DNA from: Hsuehochloa calcarea
Taxonomy: Eukaryota; Streptophyta; Magnoliopsida; Poales; Poaceae
Assembly: GCA_036346395.1 (NCBI GenBank)
Contig: CM070594.1
Coordinates: 33,079,385 to 33,143,384 of the forward strand
Reading direction: 5' to 3'
Length of the DNA stretch: 64,000 nt
The position numbers were made by a program, and so were the translations under genes. Position 1 is the stretch's first letter. Every line of letters starts with the position of its first letter. The notes beneath the pieces are model-generated. The model did no database searches, was not told the origin of the DNA, and saw only the letters and a list, made by a program, of their open reading frames with translations. Shown piece after piece: positions 34,097 to 44,201 of this stretch.

Positions 34097-35485
34097 ATGC
34101 CTAGGATGAAGATCTCTGTTCCGAAGCACTATTCAGATTCCGGAGCATCTTCTTCGAGAAATGAGGAAGAATCAGAAAATTCTGGAACAGAAGAAAGTGC
34201 CTCAGTTGAAGGGTCTGAGTCTGATGAGGAATTGGGAGAACCAGAAGAACCTGAGATTGATCTTAAGGCACTCACTGCGGATGACTACACCCTCCTTAGA
34301 ATGAAAGATCAATACTCACTTCCAGGAAACAGTGATGACCCTCGTTTTCATACCAAGTTTCAAAGGCAAGTTTATGATCTCTTCTATGGACCAACCAAAC
34401 CATTTGCTGATCACAAGTACATCAATTGGTCCTACCTCAACGGACTTGACAGATATGAGGGTACATACAGGCTCTTTCAGCGAGCCGGGATTCACAACTT
34501 TGTGGCTATGAAATGCAATTATAGTGATGAGATCATCCGTCAGTTCTATGCCACTGTATGCATTCCCCCAGATTTTTCTCAACTCACCTGGATGACAGGG
34601 ACTGTGAGATATTCTTGCACAAAGCGTGCTTTTGAGCATGCATTAAATATTCAGTCAAGCAAGTATGAGAAAATCTATGATGGAACAGTTCTCCCTCTTT
34701 CTGCCTGGACTGAATTTTATGACACCACACAGAGATTTATTCCTGGTAAGATAACAGGACTTCTTCCCATCCCCAGCTTGGTAAATAGAATCATTAATCA
34801 TACTATGTTACCAAAAAGCGGGAATTATGATGCCATAAGAGGGCATGTTTGGAATATATTGGAATGCATCATGCATGGGAGAAAGTTTGATGTTGTGGAT
34901 GTTATCATAAGAGAGATAGCAGGAACAAAGAATGATCGAGTCAAACGGATAAACTTTGCACCATACATTATGGCTTTGATCATTAAACAAACTGGATATA
35001 ATGGAGCTACACCTTCAGCACATAAAGCTTATAAACCAAGAGAAGGTCCTCCTATTCCTGCAAATCTTAGGCGTGCTCCAGCAGAAGAACCTGAAGCTGC
35101 ACCTCCTGCTGCTGCTGCTGCTTCTGCTCCTCCACAAGGTATAGCCACTATGGATCAGATTTATGCTACCTTGTTGGAGATAAGGGCATCTCAGGATACT
35201 TTCCAGGCAGTGACCACCTCTAGACTGGATGCACTTGAGGTAGCCACCTTTTCCAGACTGGATGCTTTCCAGGCAGCGACCACCTCCAGACTCGACGCCC
35301 ACTCGGCCAGCCTCGACGCGCTTTCAGCCAGATTCGCCGAACAGTTTCCTCCACCTGTTCATTATGGACGGCGTCGCTTTCGCTCTCCTCCTGGTGGTCC
35401 TCCTGCTGTTCCTCCTGGTGGTCATCCTGTTGCTCCTGCTGCTCCTCCAGTCGATCATCCTGAAGACCCTCCTGTTGAGCAGTAG
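34097..35485 (+). CDS. Element B extra ORF, 463 codons, plant-transposon-protein-like, no signal peptide
   Basis: The start is chosen at MPRMKISVPKHYSDSGASSS because an acidic, Ser-rich N-terminus follows; an in-frame ATG 42 bp upstream (34055) is possible. Domains: acidic region to about residue 60; a globular part (about 65-310) with QRQVYDLFYGPTKPFADHKY, IRQFYATVCIPPDF and HVWNILECIMHGRKFDVVDV; an Ala/Pro linker (about 325-350); repeats of the type TTSRLDAFQAATTSRLDAHS (about 375-410); and a Pro/Gly-rich tail. The globular part resembles the poorly understood plant transposon protein domain found in Tat and other plant elements. There is no membrane segment, so it is not envelope-like. The function is unknown. 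The frame is fully open, unlike almost all other element genes in the window. Confidence 0.8.
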   Translation: MPRMKISVPKHYSDSGASSSRNEEESENSGTEESASVEGSESDEELGEPEEPEIDLKALTADDYTLLRMKDQYSLPGNSDDPRFHTKFQRQVYDLFYGPTKPFADHKYINWSYLNGLDRYEGTYRLFQRAGIHNFVAMKCNYSDEIIRQFYATVCIPPDFSQLTWMTGTVRYSCTKRAFEHALNIQSSKYEKIYDGTVLPLSAWTEFYDTTQRFIPGKITGLLPIPSLVNRIINHTMLPKSGNYDAIRGHVWNILECIMHGRKFDVVDVIIREIAGTKNDRVKRINFAPYIMALIIKQTGYNGATPSAHKAYKPREGPPIPANLRRAPAEEPEAAPPAAAAASAPPQGIATMDQIYATLLEIRASQDTFQAVTTSRLDALEVATFSRLDAFQAATTSRLDAHSASLDALSARFAEQFPPPVHYGRRRFRSPPGGPPAVPPGGHPVAPAAPPVDHPEDPPVEQ

Positions 35486-36700
35486 CCATTTATTCTATTT
35501 AGGTCATTAGACCTTGTATGCAAAAATTGTAATAACCTTTATGACTACTTGGTTGTAATGACTCTCATTTTGGCTATGCTATCTTTTGCTACTCTGTGTG
35601 AGAACATGTTTTTTATGCCATGATTTATGTTTGCATGAGATATGAATGAGATGTGTTTATGAATGAATATATTTGTGGTTGTTTATATCTTCTTGTCTCC
35701 TGTCGTGGATGTCCATTTTTACAAGAGAAATTCTGTCAAATTTTCAATGAAAATCTCTCTTTGCTCAAAAGCTGAAATTTCAGATTTGTGCATGGTTTTG
35801 AGCAGATTTGTGAATTTTGTATCTTTAAATGGGTTCACAATTAGAGGAAGCTATAATAATGAACTTTGATCCTCTATAGTGGTTCTATGTTGACAAAATT
35901 TCTCAAATTTATTGGAACCATTTTACCCATTTTCTCAGCTGACTTGTGAGGCTCAAATGAATTGTCAAAATCTGAAAATCCTGAATTTTTCAGTTTTATG
36001 AAACTTTGTGATTTTCATATCTTTAAATTGGTTGACATTTGGTTAAGCCTCCCAAAATGAAAATTGTGTGTATATGCCAGCACTAGCTCCATGATTAATT
36101 TCATATTTTTCTGAGCTTGCTTCCACATATTTTCAGTATTGGCCATCTTTGATCTTCTCGTTTTGGAATTTGAAAATATTCTTGAGAAGACTTCAAAGTA
36201 GGAGGTTAGTTGAATATGTTTCAACTATCATTTCAAGTGGTTCTCAATGTTTTGATTTAAAATGGGAGAATGTTATGATCAATAGGTTTGTAACCTATCC
36301 TTGTTTCTCCTCTCACATCTTGAGAACAAAATTTCCCCCCTTGGTCATATAAGTTCATCTCATACTTTTTGTGACCTACCTCTTTGTTTTTGCAAGTGGT
36401 ATTGATTTGCAAATACTCCTTTTGGCTAAGATTTGTCTTGTGTTTTTGGGTGATTTATGCCAAAAGGGGGAGAATGTTTATCAATATTCATTTGGATGTT
36501 TGATTTGTTTAGACATGCCAAAAGAGGGAAAATGCATGCATTAGATGTATAAGGGGGAGAATGTTTTCACATGCATTTTGTTTAATGCTTTATGTTTCAC
36601 CTCGTATGATGCATAGACATAGTTCATTAGTTTAAATTCTTATCTTATGTCTATGAATATCCAAATGTTGTTATTGATAATGGATTTGTCATCAATCACC
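35486..36700 (+). other. Non-coding 3' region of element B
   Basis: AT-rich, without coding homology. It contains two diverged copies of a segment around GATTTTCATATCTTTAAATT (35800s and 36005-36030) and the extra purine tracts near 36460 and 36550. Confidence 0.6.
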
Positions 36701-36714
36701 AAAAAGGGGGAGAT
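36701..36714 (+). promoter_or_regulatory. Polypurine tract of element B, last of several similar tracts
   Basis: AAAAAGGGGGAGAT directly before the 3' LTR. Near-copies lie upstream (CCAAAAGGGGGAGAATG at about 36460, TAAGGGGGAGAATG at about 36550). They may act as extra plus-strand primers. Confidence 0.8.
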
Positions 36715-39365
36715 TGAAAGATCTAGACCCGCCATTATGAGTTAATGGAGTGTTTTGGTGATTAATGACAAATCCAAATATGAGACTAACTCTTTTATCA
36801 AGTATTATCTTTGTGTAGTCTCATTTGGATATAAAGGTGAAACACAACGAGGTATGCAATCGACATCTCAATTTTATATATTGTTGCATTTCTCGGATCC
36901 AAAATATAGGATTGAACTCAACCTTAAGTTAAACTTGAATATGTGCATATGACCTTATTACACATTTGTGTATGCACACATTTAGGGGGAGTTTTATCCT
37001 ATACTTTGTGGTTTCATTAGTATTGATCCATATTCCATTTTCCACATATACTAAGGATCTTTACGTTGAAACAAAACCTTTGAGTATACAAAACTTGTGT
37101 AGTTCGTATATACTCATGTTATGAGTATATAGAACTTGTGTAGTTCTTGTATACTCATGTTAGAGTATATATAACTTGTGTAGTTTATATATACTCATTT
37201 GTTCTCTCATTTATCTTCATTAAATTTATGAGAATTTAAGTGGTTATCATCAATTACCAAATAGGGAAAGATTGAGGTATCTTGTCCCACCATTATGAGT
37301 TAATGGTATGATGTGGTAATTAATGATGATCACATTGTGGAACTAACATTTTCCATGAGTTGGATATATAGGTTATGTTCGGGATGATGAAGACTTGGGA
37401 TGATCATGAGTTGATCATCAAGTCAAGAGCTTAGTGTAAAGGATGCATCATGAGTTGATGCTTATCAAGAAGAGATGATCATGGGTTGATCATCAAGACA
37501 AGAGAAGACCCATCATGTGTTGATGGAGGTCAAGTGAAGGAATGCATCATGTGTTGATGCAAGTGAAGAATCGGGATGAAGAAATCATCATGTGTTGATG
37601 ATGATCAAGACAATATCCCAAGTGAAGAAATCATCATAAGTTGATTATTGTCAAAGTCAAGGACCGGACTTGGAGTGTTGATGTGCGTCATCAAGCTTCA
37701 AGAAGATTCAAGGCAAAGGTATGACTAGCTAGGGCTAAGAATGTGTTCCTAGTCTTTTACGGTCTCGGTGTTTGGTTGATAGACCGGATTGCTAGTATAG
37801 GTTTGCCGTACTATTAAGAGGATCTTGACTAGTAGTTTGAGTTAGTCATGTGTTGATAGCTCATTATATTTGCTCTAGCTCATCTATGCATGGAGCTATT
37901 ATTTGCGAATGTGTTTTGCAAATAGCCGATGCTCATGCATTCAACCCTTGTAGCATGTGACTTAAGTTTGCAAATGCGTTTTGTAAATGGTGAAAGTCCA
38001 TGTACCTTTTCCTTGTGGTATGATTCCAAAAGTTGGCAAATGTGTTTTGCAACTTGTTGGGAATCTTGCTAATGATCTTTGTTAGCATGGCTTATCAATT
38101 AGCAAATGTGTTTTGCAATTGAAGTTGTTGAAAAAGCCATTTCGATTTACGTCGGGAAAATCGGAAGTTCCGCGCTTAAGTGCGGAAGTTCCGCAGTCGG
38201 ACGGTCCGATTTTCCGCGGCTTGATTTTTCGAGAGCGGCGGTTTGGGGACTTAGCCGATTTCGAAGTGCGGAAGTTCGAGTGTAACGCGGAACTTCCGAT
38301 TAATCGATTGCTCGAAATTCGCGGTTGGTTTTTTCGAGAAGCACCATTTTGGGGACTTAGCCAAAATTCGATGTGCGGTAGTTCCGCTATGTGTTGAGCG
38401 GAACTTCAAGAATCGAACTTCCGATATCTAGTTGGCGGTAGTTCGGACTAAAATCAAACGGCTAGTTTCTCGTCGACATAGCCGTTGCGGTGCCTTTTCT
38501 CTCTCTGCGGTAGTTCCGCCTTTGTACGGCGGAACTTCCGATTTCCTGATTTTCGGGGTTTGTCTCCAACGGCTAGTTTTTGTGTGTGGGCTATATATAG
38601 CCACCTTGGCGATTGTGGGATGTGGTCAGTGCTATTGTTAAGTGATACACTCCTTCTTTGAGCTAAGAGCAAGCCTCTATTCTCTTTTGTGCATGTGTTG
38701 CACTTGGTGAGATTAGAGAGTAAACCCTAAGTGCATGTGTTGCCTTAGGTAGTGGATTGTGTATCCACGTGGCGTTGACACTTGATTAGTTCAAGTGAAA
38801 GTTCGGATTTGTTACTCTTGGTGTTTGCCGACACCTAGACGGCGTGGAGGCGTCGTGCTCGGTGACCTTCTCAAGAAGCTTGTGAGAAGGCCCGACGGTT
38901 GTGAGTGGTTTGGTGCTCGCCATCTCCGGAGTGGAGGAAGAGCAACCATAGTTGAGCGAGGTGTTGGTTCGGTTTGGAACCGGTCCAAGTGTTGGACTTA
39001 CCTCGGAGGTGTGTGCTCATTTGAGGAGCCGGTCCAACGCGGGTTGGGCTTACCTCAACGTGGATTAGGGGAGACCGGCAAGTCTCCGACCACCACGGTA
39101 AAACATAATCGTGTCATCTAGTTTTTACTTGTGCTTTACTTTGAGCAATTTACATTCTTGCTTTAATTGCTTATATATCTTGTATGATTGCTCATATTGT
39201 ATTGTGTTCATATTGTCGGTGCACTTAGTTGAGCCTAGTTGATTTAGGTTTTAATTGAGCAAAAACCAATTCGCTATTAGCTTCCGCATTTATATATTGG
39301 TTTAGCGCGAAAGATTTTTAAAACCGCCTATTCACCCCCCTCTAGTCGGCCACCTCGATCTTACA
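36715..39365 (+). repeat. 3' LTR of element B
   Basis: 2651 bp, nearly identical to 28210-30895 except for many one- to three-base losses. Most losses are in the CGGAACTTCCG cluster (38150-38560), such as TTCGAG for TTCCAGAG and CTCGAA for CTCCGAA. Confidence 0.9.
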
Positions 39366-39406
39366 ACTCCCGAGCGTAATCCATATCGACGACAAGGGAA
39401 AGGCTC

Positions 39407-39920
39407 ATGCAAACGTCAGTTATGAAGAAATTACATCCTTCTTATGATTTTCACTATACGGTGTACTTACATCATGCAAACGCAGACATGGGCGACTTCG
39501 ACACACCCACCGACGTGGACATTCCCGTAACAAGGGCAAGGGAAAGGCTCATGAGGCTGAGCCCGGCCGCCACAGCGTATCCGGTCGCCCGGGCGTCATC
39601 CGTATCCACGACGTCAGTTATGAAGAAATTGCATCCTTCTTATGATTTTCACTATACGGTGCACTTACATCATGCAAACGCAGACATGGGCGACTTGAGA
39701 CACCGGCCGACGTGGGCGATCCGTGACAAGGGCAAGGAAAGGCTCATGCGATCGAGCCCGGCCGCCACAAGCGTATCCGATCGTCAGGAGCAATCTACAT
39801 GGACGACGTGAGTTATGAACAATTGACATCCTTGTTACGTTTTGTACTGTACGATGTACTTACATCATGCAAACGCAGGACATGGACGACTTCGACATAC
39901 CAGCCCGACGTGGAGAGTCT
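39407..39920 (+). repeat. Tandem repeat of about 190-200 bp in the MULE, three units
   Basis: ATGAAGAAATT or ATGAACAATTG starts units at 39421, 39619 and 39806. Each unit has TATGATTTTCACTATACGGT, then CATCATGCAAACGCAG and an open stretch encoding DMGDFDTPT-like or similar residues. GCAG before that stretch resembles a splice acceptor, so exon-like units may have multiplied. The segment continues the MULE right after the ACTCC duplication of element B. Confidence 0.75.
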
Positions 39921-40086
39921 GGCGATAAGGGGAAGGCTCCTTCGACCGAGACCCACCGACGTCGAGACAAGGCTCCCTTGCTATGGCGCCGCGGAGACAA
40001 GTAGCACACATCGTTAAGTAGTAGCCCGTCTCCCGGAATTTTAAATTATAGCAAATGAGGTAAAAAAAAATGAAAATTTTTGTGTT

Positions 40087-40156
40087 TGACAAAGTGTATT
40101 TGATTATGTAATTTTTGTATTATTTTATTTGTTAAGAATCTTTTGATATAACTTTG
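40087..40156 (+). repeat. 70-bp direct repeat, right copy
   Basis: Exact match to 15692-15761 in the same orientation. It lies between the end of the plus-strand part of the MULE and the 3' end of the convergent PMD gene (stop at 40263), so it may hold a terminator or polyadenylation region. Confidence 0.85.
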
Positions 40157-40262
40157 CCCGTACTCCGGTTGCGCGGATGAACTCTCGCCTGGAGTATACC
40201 GTGGGGCACCGAACCCGGAGGACATCTGCTCTTGAGCGTCACGGGGCGGCGAACCGGAGGAG

Positions 40263-42655
40263 CTACGCCTGCGTCGCTAAAAACCCTGGCTTCCATTGTC
40301 CTTGCCCTGGCGTCGTGTACTGCTCCCTGGTAGGAGTTGGGAGGCCCGTATCGTCGTCATCAGTCGATGTGAACTGGCCGTCACCCCCAGGGGCTGAAGG
40401 CTGCAAGACGAAACGATGTTAGTACAAATGAACACTCTGGATGTAAACTAAGAACCTCGTACCTCCCGGATGTGCAGTGCAGATAACCGAGGGGGGGCGG
40501 CAGTCGTGGTACCGGTCCGGACGATAGAAGTGATTCATCCCGACGGACCTACGGCGAGAGAACGGCATGATGTTAGCGGAACGTAAGGCATAATTACAAA
40601 ATTTGATGTAAATTTGTACATAGCGACTTACCTGTGCGGCGACCTGGCCCGCAGATGACCGACGGGGAACGCTACGACGCCTGCCGGACTCGCTAGGTCG
40701 TGGTGACCTAGCGGGTGAGCACGGCCCCCCCACTTCGTGCCCGATGCGCAAGACGTCGTCCCTCGAACGACCACAGCTCAAGTTCTTTATTATCTTCTTC
40801 ATCTCCGCCGAGATGTGCTTCAAAACTTTTTTATATGCCGGGTTCTATAAAATTTGAGTTGGGCCTCGTTAGCTGCGCTCTGGACGCGCACCGCCCGCTC
40901 GAACTGTAGTGACATATGTAACAGGTTCATTAACAAAAAATACGAATATCGTCAACAAAACTGTGAACCAGAGGTTGTAAGTGTCGTACGGTGTCGTCAT
41001 GTCTTGAAGCGCTGTGACGGTCGTACGTGCGGCGGAGGCTCTCTTGGTGCGTCAGAAATGTCACCTCCTCTGGGCGCTCCGGAGGAGGAATGGTGAGTCT
41101 TGCGCGCGTTCGTGGCATGTACCACTCCATGTACGCAGCGTACGACTCAGGGTCATATGGACGCGGCTCATGCCATACATCCACGTGCATCCTGTTAATC
41201 CATGTCGCAATCCACTGGTGCTGGTGCATTTGCCAGTCCAAAATATGCCCACCCGACCTCGATTGCCTGCATTTTCGGAAAGATTAATGTTACAAAAGAA
41301 GACGTAAGGATCGCAAAAATTACTTGGATGAAATTTGACTCACGCAGTGTCGGCTCGCTCCAGGGGCCTGCCGTTCGGGGGGGCACGAGCTGGTACCGAC
41401 AAAACTGTCGCATTACGCGCTGCGGCGCGTAAGGCTCCACCATATGTGAGAACACCAGGTGGCAGGTCGTCGTCCACAAAAATCGATCCACGACGCATTG
41501 CGCAGACAGCCCGTGCGGCGCAACCGCGAGCAGAAAATCAGCATGCCATGGACACCCACCAGATGATGTCGCTCTCGTGCAATAACTCGAACTCGTTGTG
41601 GTACAACGAGTAGCACCTCGCCGGTCTTCTGTTGGCCCAGCGCAGACGACGGGCGGCAGTCCACCGTAAGCCCATGGTGGGCGCGTCTATGTGGTCATGT
41701 GGTATGTGGTCATGTGGGAGAGGGAACGGGTGCGCCGCTGTCTCAATGGTCGGCCGCCCAACAGGGAAGTGCTCCCAACTCCACAGCTGCAGGAGCACGT
41801 AGCACACGACGAGTTGCTACCAGAGTCGCGCGCGCAAGCGTCACACAACCCTCGGTATGTAGCGCAAAGGGCTACCGATCCCGGTATCTCATCGGCATCG
41901 GCTCGGACCCGCATCAACCAAAGACTCGGCGACGCGGATGAAGCTCGGGTTCAAAAAATCGCCCTTTGTGGTTGGAAACAGGACCCAACCAAAGAGCTGG
42001 AGAAGGTAAGCAACGAGATGCGTCCTAACGACGTCCTCAGTGCACCTGCGGCATTATTGAATCGCCTCACCAAGCTCGAGGGACGCCACGTGCACCCTCC
42101 GGCAGAGGTTGGCCAAACCGCTGCTCCAGCCTGACCTTCCAGTCCGCTCTCGGAGGGCCCGGAACAAGCGGCACACCCCGGATCGGGAGACCAGTCAAGA
42201 ACGAGACGTCCTCTAGGGTGATCGTCATCTCACCCCACCGAAAATAGAAGGTGTGTGTCTCGGGCCTCCACCGGTCCACAAGTGCGGACAACAGGCTGCC
42301 GTCTAGGGTGAACCCACGTTGGAAGGACACCATCCTCGCAAAGGGCAACAAGCCCGTCTCCCGGAGGATCGGGACGTAACGATCGTCTACCGCCCACCGT
42401 CCCTCCCGCCCGGCGCCCGGGCGGAGGGCCATCCACGCCGGTGATGAGCCACGGCTTGCACGGTGGTCCTCATCGTAGAATTGTTCTAGTAGCTCGGTAG
42501 AGACATGACTAGCAAAACATACATAGCGAACATTACTGACAATGTGGCTAATTAAACATAGAAGAATGTAGCTAAATTAAAAATTACGATAAACATACCT
42601 GCGAACGACGACGACGGTTAATAACGTTGAAATATAATCGAGAGAGCAAGCGCAT
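40263..42655 (-). pseudogene. Plant mobile domain (PMD, MAIN-like) gene of the MULE
   Basis: PMD proteins are nuclear in plants (MAIN and MAIL1 affect gene silencing and growth), and PMD genes also occur inside transposons. Exon 1 (42655-42599) gives MRLLSRLYFNVINRRRRSQ and a GTATGT donor. The main exon (about 42500-41340) has the family pattern: YVPILRETGLLPFARMVSFQ, FYFRWGEMTITLEDVSFLTG, LPIRGVPL, a block that reads like YLLQLFGWVLFP once two lost bases are allowed for, LQLWSWEHFPVGRP, and LWTTTCHLVFSHMVEPYAPQ, RVMRQF. Further exons give ILDWQMHQHQWIATWINRMH with YMEWYMPRTRARL, then KHISAEMKKIIKNLSCGRS to a GTAAGT donor at 40632, and a final exon ending WKPGFLATQA at the stop 40263-40265. 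One-base losses break the frame around 42075, 42060 and 41900. Marked pseudogene for that reason, though the errors could be technical. Confidence 0.75.
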
Positions 42656-42754
42656 GAAAAAGAAAAGAATGAGTGAGGAGCGGCGAGTGATCGCAATATG
42701 AACTTAGCGAGAAGAATGAGAAGCGATGCGAAATGAAATCGCTACGGTCGCTCT

Positions 42755-42763
42755 CAATATATC
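42755..42763 (-). promoter_or_regulatory. TATA-like box of the PMD gene
   Basis: GATATATTG on the minus strand lies about 100 bp upstream of the PMD ATG and just inside the GC-rich right inverted repeat, so the repeat would act as the promoter, as in MuDR. Confidence 0.5.
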
Positions 42764-42929
42764 TTGCCAATAGCGACAGTATGCCCACCCCGCGCCCGGC
42801 CGGGTGGTGGCGCCGCGCCGCGCGTGCGCGGGCAGCAGGGGCGCGCGCGTGCGGGCCAAGGTGTGGCATGCAGGTGGTGCGCAAGGCGCATACGCCGTTG
42901 GGTGTGGGCGGCGGCGCGGCGCCGCCACG

Positions 42930-43150
42930 CCTGCCGCCAGCGATGGCGGCGGCGCGACGCCAACCTGCGCCGGCGCAGTGGCGTGTTGCGCCATGCGGTG
43001 GCGTGTGGCGGCGTAGCGCGCGCGCGCCCGCGCCCACCCCGCCATGAAGACTACGCCGACTGCTTGGCTCGGTTAGTTTTGCAAATACACGCGGGCGGTG
43101 GTTAAAACTGCTAATACGCTGTGCAAATCGGCCGTATCGGCAAAAAATTC
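42930..43150 (-). repeat. Right terminal inverted repeat of the MULE
   Basis: Inverse partner of 15386-15600. The outer 80 bp is nearly identical; differences are small, for example CGCGTGTATTTGC here against CGCGTTCATTTGC on the left. The inner part is very GC-rich (42780-43050) with CGCGCG runs. Confidence 0.8.
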
Positions 43151-43159
43151 CAGAAAGGC

Positions 43160-44050
43160 AGGGATTCGAATCAAATCACTGGAGCGTCCACGAATCATTA
43201 CAATAAATAAAATAAATAGTACTTTGCAAAGAAAAGTTGCAGCGCATGTAGTTTGACATTGTTGTTACTTTTAATCGGCTTTGTTTATTATTTTAAGATA
43301 TAATCTCCTTGTTTATTGTTTTAATATAGGATATATTAACTAATTCATAACCACATTTTTAAGACGTTTTTACCTGAATTGGTAAAAATTCGATAACATT
43401 AGGTAGCACAACACAATAAGACCAAACTAGCCCTTACAATAAGGAGAAGGCAAAGTAATTTTTCTGATAGGTTCAAATTTAATCTTGTGGCAACATCCTA
43501 GCTAGCCAGCCAACTTTGGTGGTAAAACTGAGGACAAAAGAATTTTTTACCTGCTACTCTGCTAGTGCTTATTATGTACAACGCTTACTCTTACAAATGA
43601 AGTAACATTATCCTCTAATTATATTGGTGAAGAGAGATTAAACTAGAAGCAAGGGCATCATAGTAATTTTTTATCGTTCAGTACAACCTTTCATATGCTG
43701 GTTACATATAATTCCATGTGCTAGAGCTAATAAGCACCTAAAAACTATGACAGTGACCACGTCAAGAATGATGGTAGCCATTATGGTATCAAGGACTGAT
43801 ATTAGGCCCTTGAAGACCTACCGGGATCAAGCTAAAGGGCAGTGAACCTCTCTAGGAACTGCTGTTGTGAAGGCCTTGGAAGTTGGAAGGTATGTCGATT
43901 TGATTCCTTTCGTGCCCAATTTACACCTTGGGTAATTGATAATCCTTCAAGTCCAGGAACCAAACAACCCCCAAATCTTTTGTGAGGAGATCCTTCACAT
44001 GAGGACTGAAAAGAAGCCATCCGATTACAAACTACCCTCTGTAATCAAGA
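43160..44050. other. Intergenic sequence right of the MULE
   Basis: AT-rich, no coding region or repeat pair supported. Confidence 0.5.
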
Positions 44051-44201
44051 TCATATAATCTGGCAACTGTCAGTATGGTCTGATAAATGAGGACCTTCCG
44101 AAAGTTGCTTCTTCTTGGTACTAGAGGTAGCCAGTACCATGGAGGCCCCATCTAGCAACACGCTGGTGTGTCTCTCAAGGAGCTGCAGGGTGGTGTCCAT
44201 C
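44051..44201 (-). CDS. Possible terminal exon of an unknown minus-strand gene
   Basis: A good acceptor (CTTCTTGTTACAG) is followed by G and 49 open codons: MDTTLQLLERHTSVLLDGAS, then MVLATSSTKKKQLSEGPHLS and a TGA at 44053-44051. The codon choice is gene-like. I do not recognise the protein. Another exon-like stretch with a strong donor (44805-44702, containing MPVSFVLFLNNRGHLFAVWK, then GTAATT) lies upstream on the same strand, but its phase does not fit, so the two may not be spliced together. Confidence 0.3.

Larger units (their letters stand above)
28210..39365 (+). mobile_element. Element B: 11.2-kb non-autonomous copia-type element with gag and an extra ORF
   Basis: LTRs at 28210-30895 and 36715-39365 begin TGAAAGATCTAG and end TTACA. 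The duplication ACTCC (28205-28209 and 39366-39370) is perfect. Reading on the plus strand: primer-binding site, gag with two CCHC knuckles, a 1.7-kb gap, a 463-codon ORF of other origin, then the polypurine tract. No protease, integrase, RT or RNase H motif is visible. It must use enzymes of a related autonomous element. It is inserted in the MULE, just behind the GRF exons. Confidence 0.9.
15386..43150. mobile_element. Large Mutator-like element (MULE) with two nested retrotransposons
   Basis: The left end GAATTTTTTGCCGATACGG is repeated in inverse at 43150. Both ends share about 80 bp almost without change (GCCGATTTGCACAGCGTATT, AGCAGTTTTAACCACCGCCC) and then a diverged GC-rich inner part. 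The bases outside are GCAGAAGGC (15377-15385) and CAGAAAGGC (43151-43159), a 9-bp duplication with one base lost, as MULEs make. Inside are a MULE transposase gene on the plus strand, a GRF-type zinc-finger exon pair, tandem repeats, and a PMD gene on the minus strand running toward the transposase. Excluding elements A and B and their duplications it is about 8.3 kb. Confidence 0.85.

Noticed and set aside
35220..35489. Gln/Glu-rich 89-codon minus-strand frame
   Set aside because: Mirror of the Pro/Gly-rich tail of the element B extra ORF.
42704..43105. Multiple long frames in the right end of the MULE
   Set aside because: The region is the CG-rich terminal repeat; frames exist in all phases because stop codons are rare in such sequence.
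15386..43150. Reading the inverted ends as two separate MITEs
   Set aside because: The target duplications match each other across the whole element, and element genes fill the interior in MULE order.
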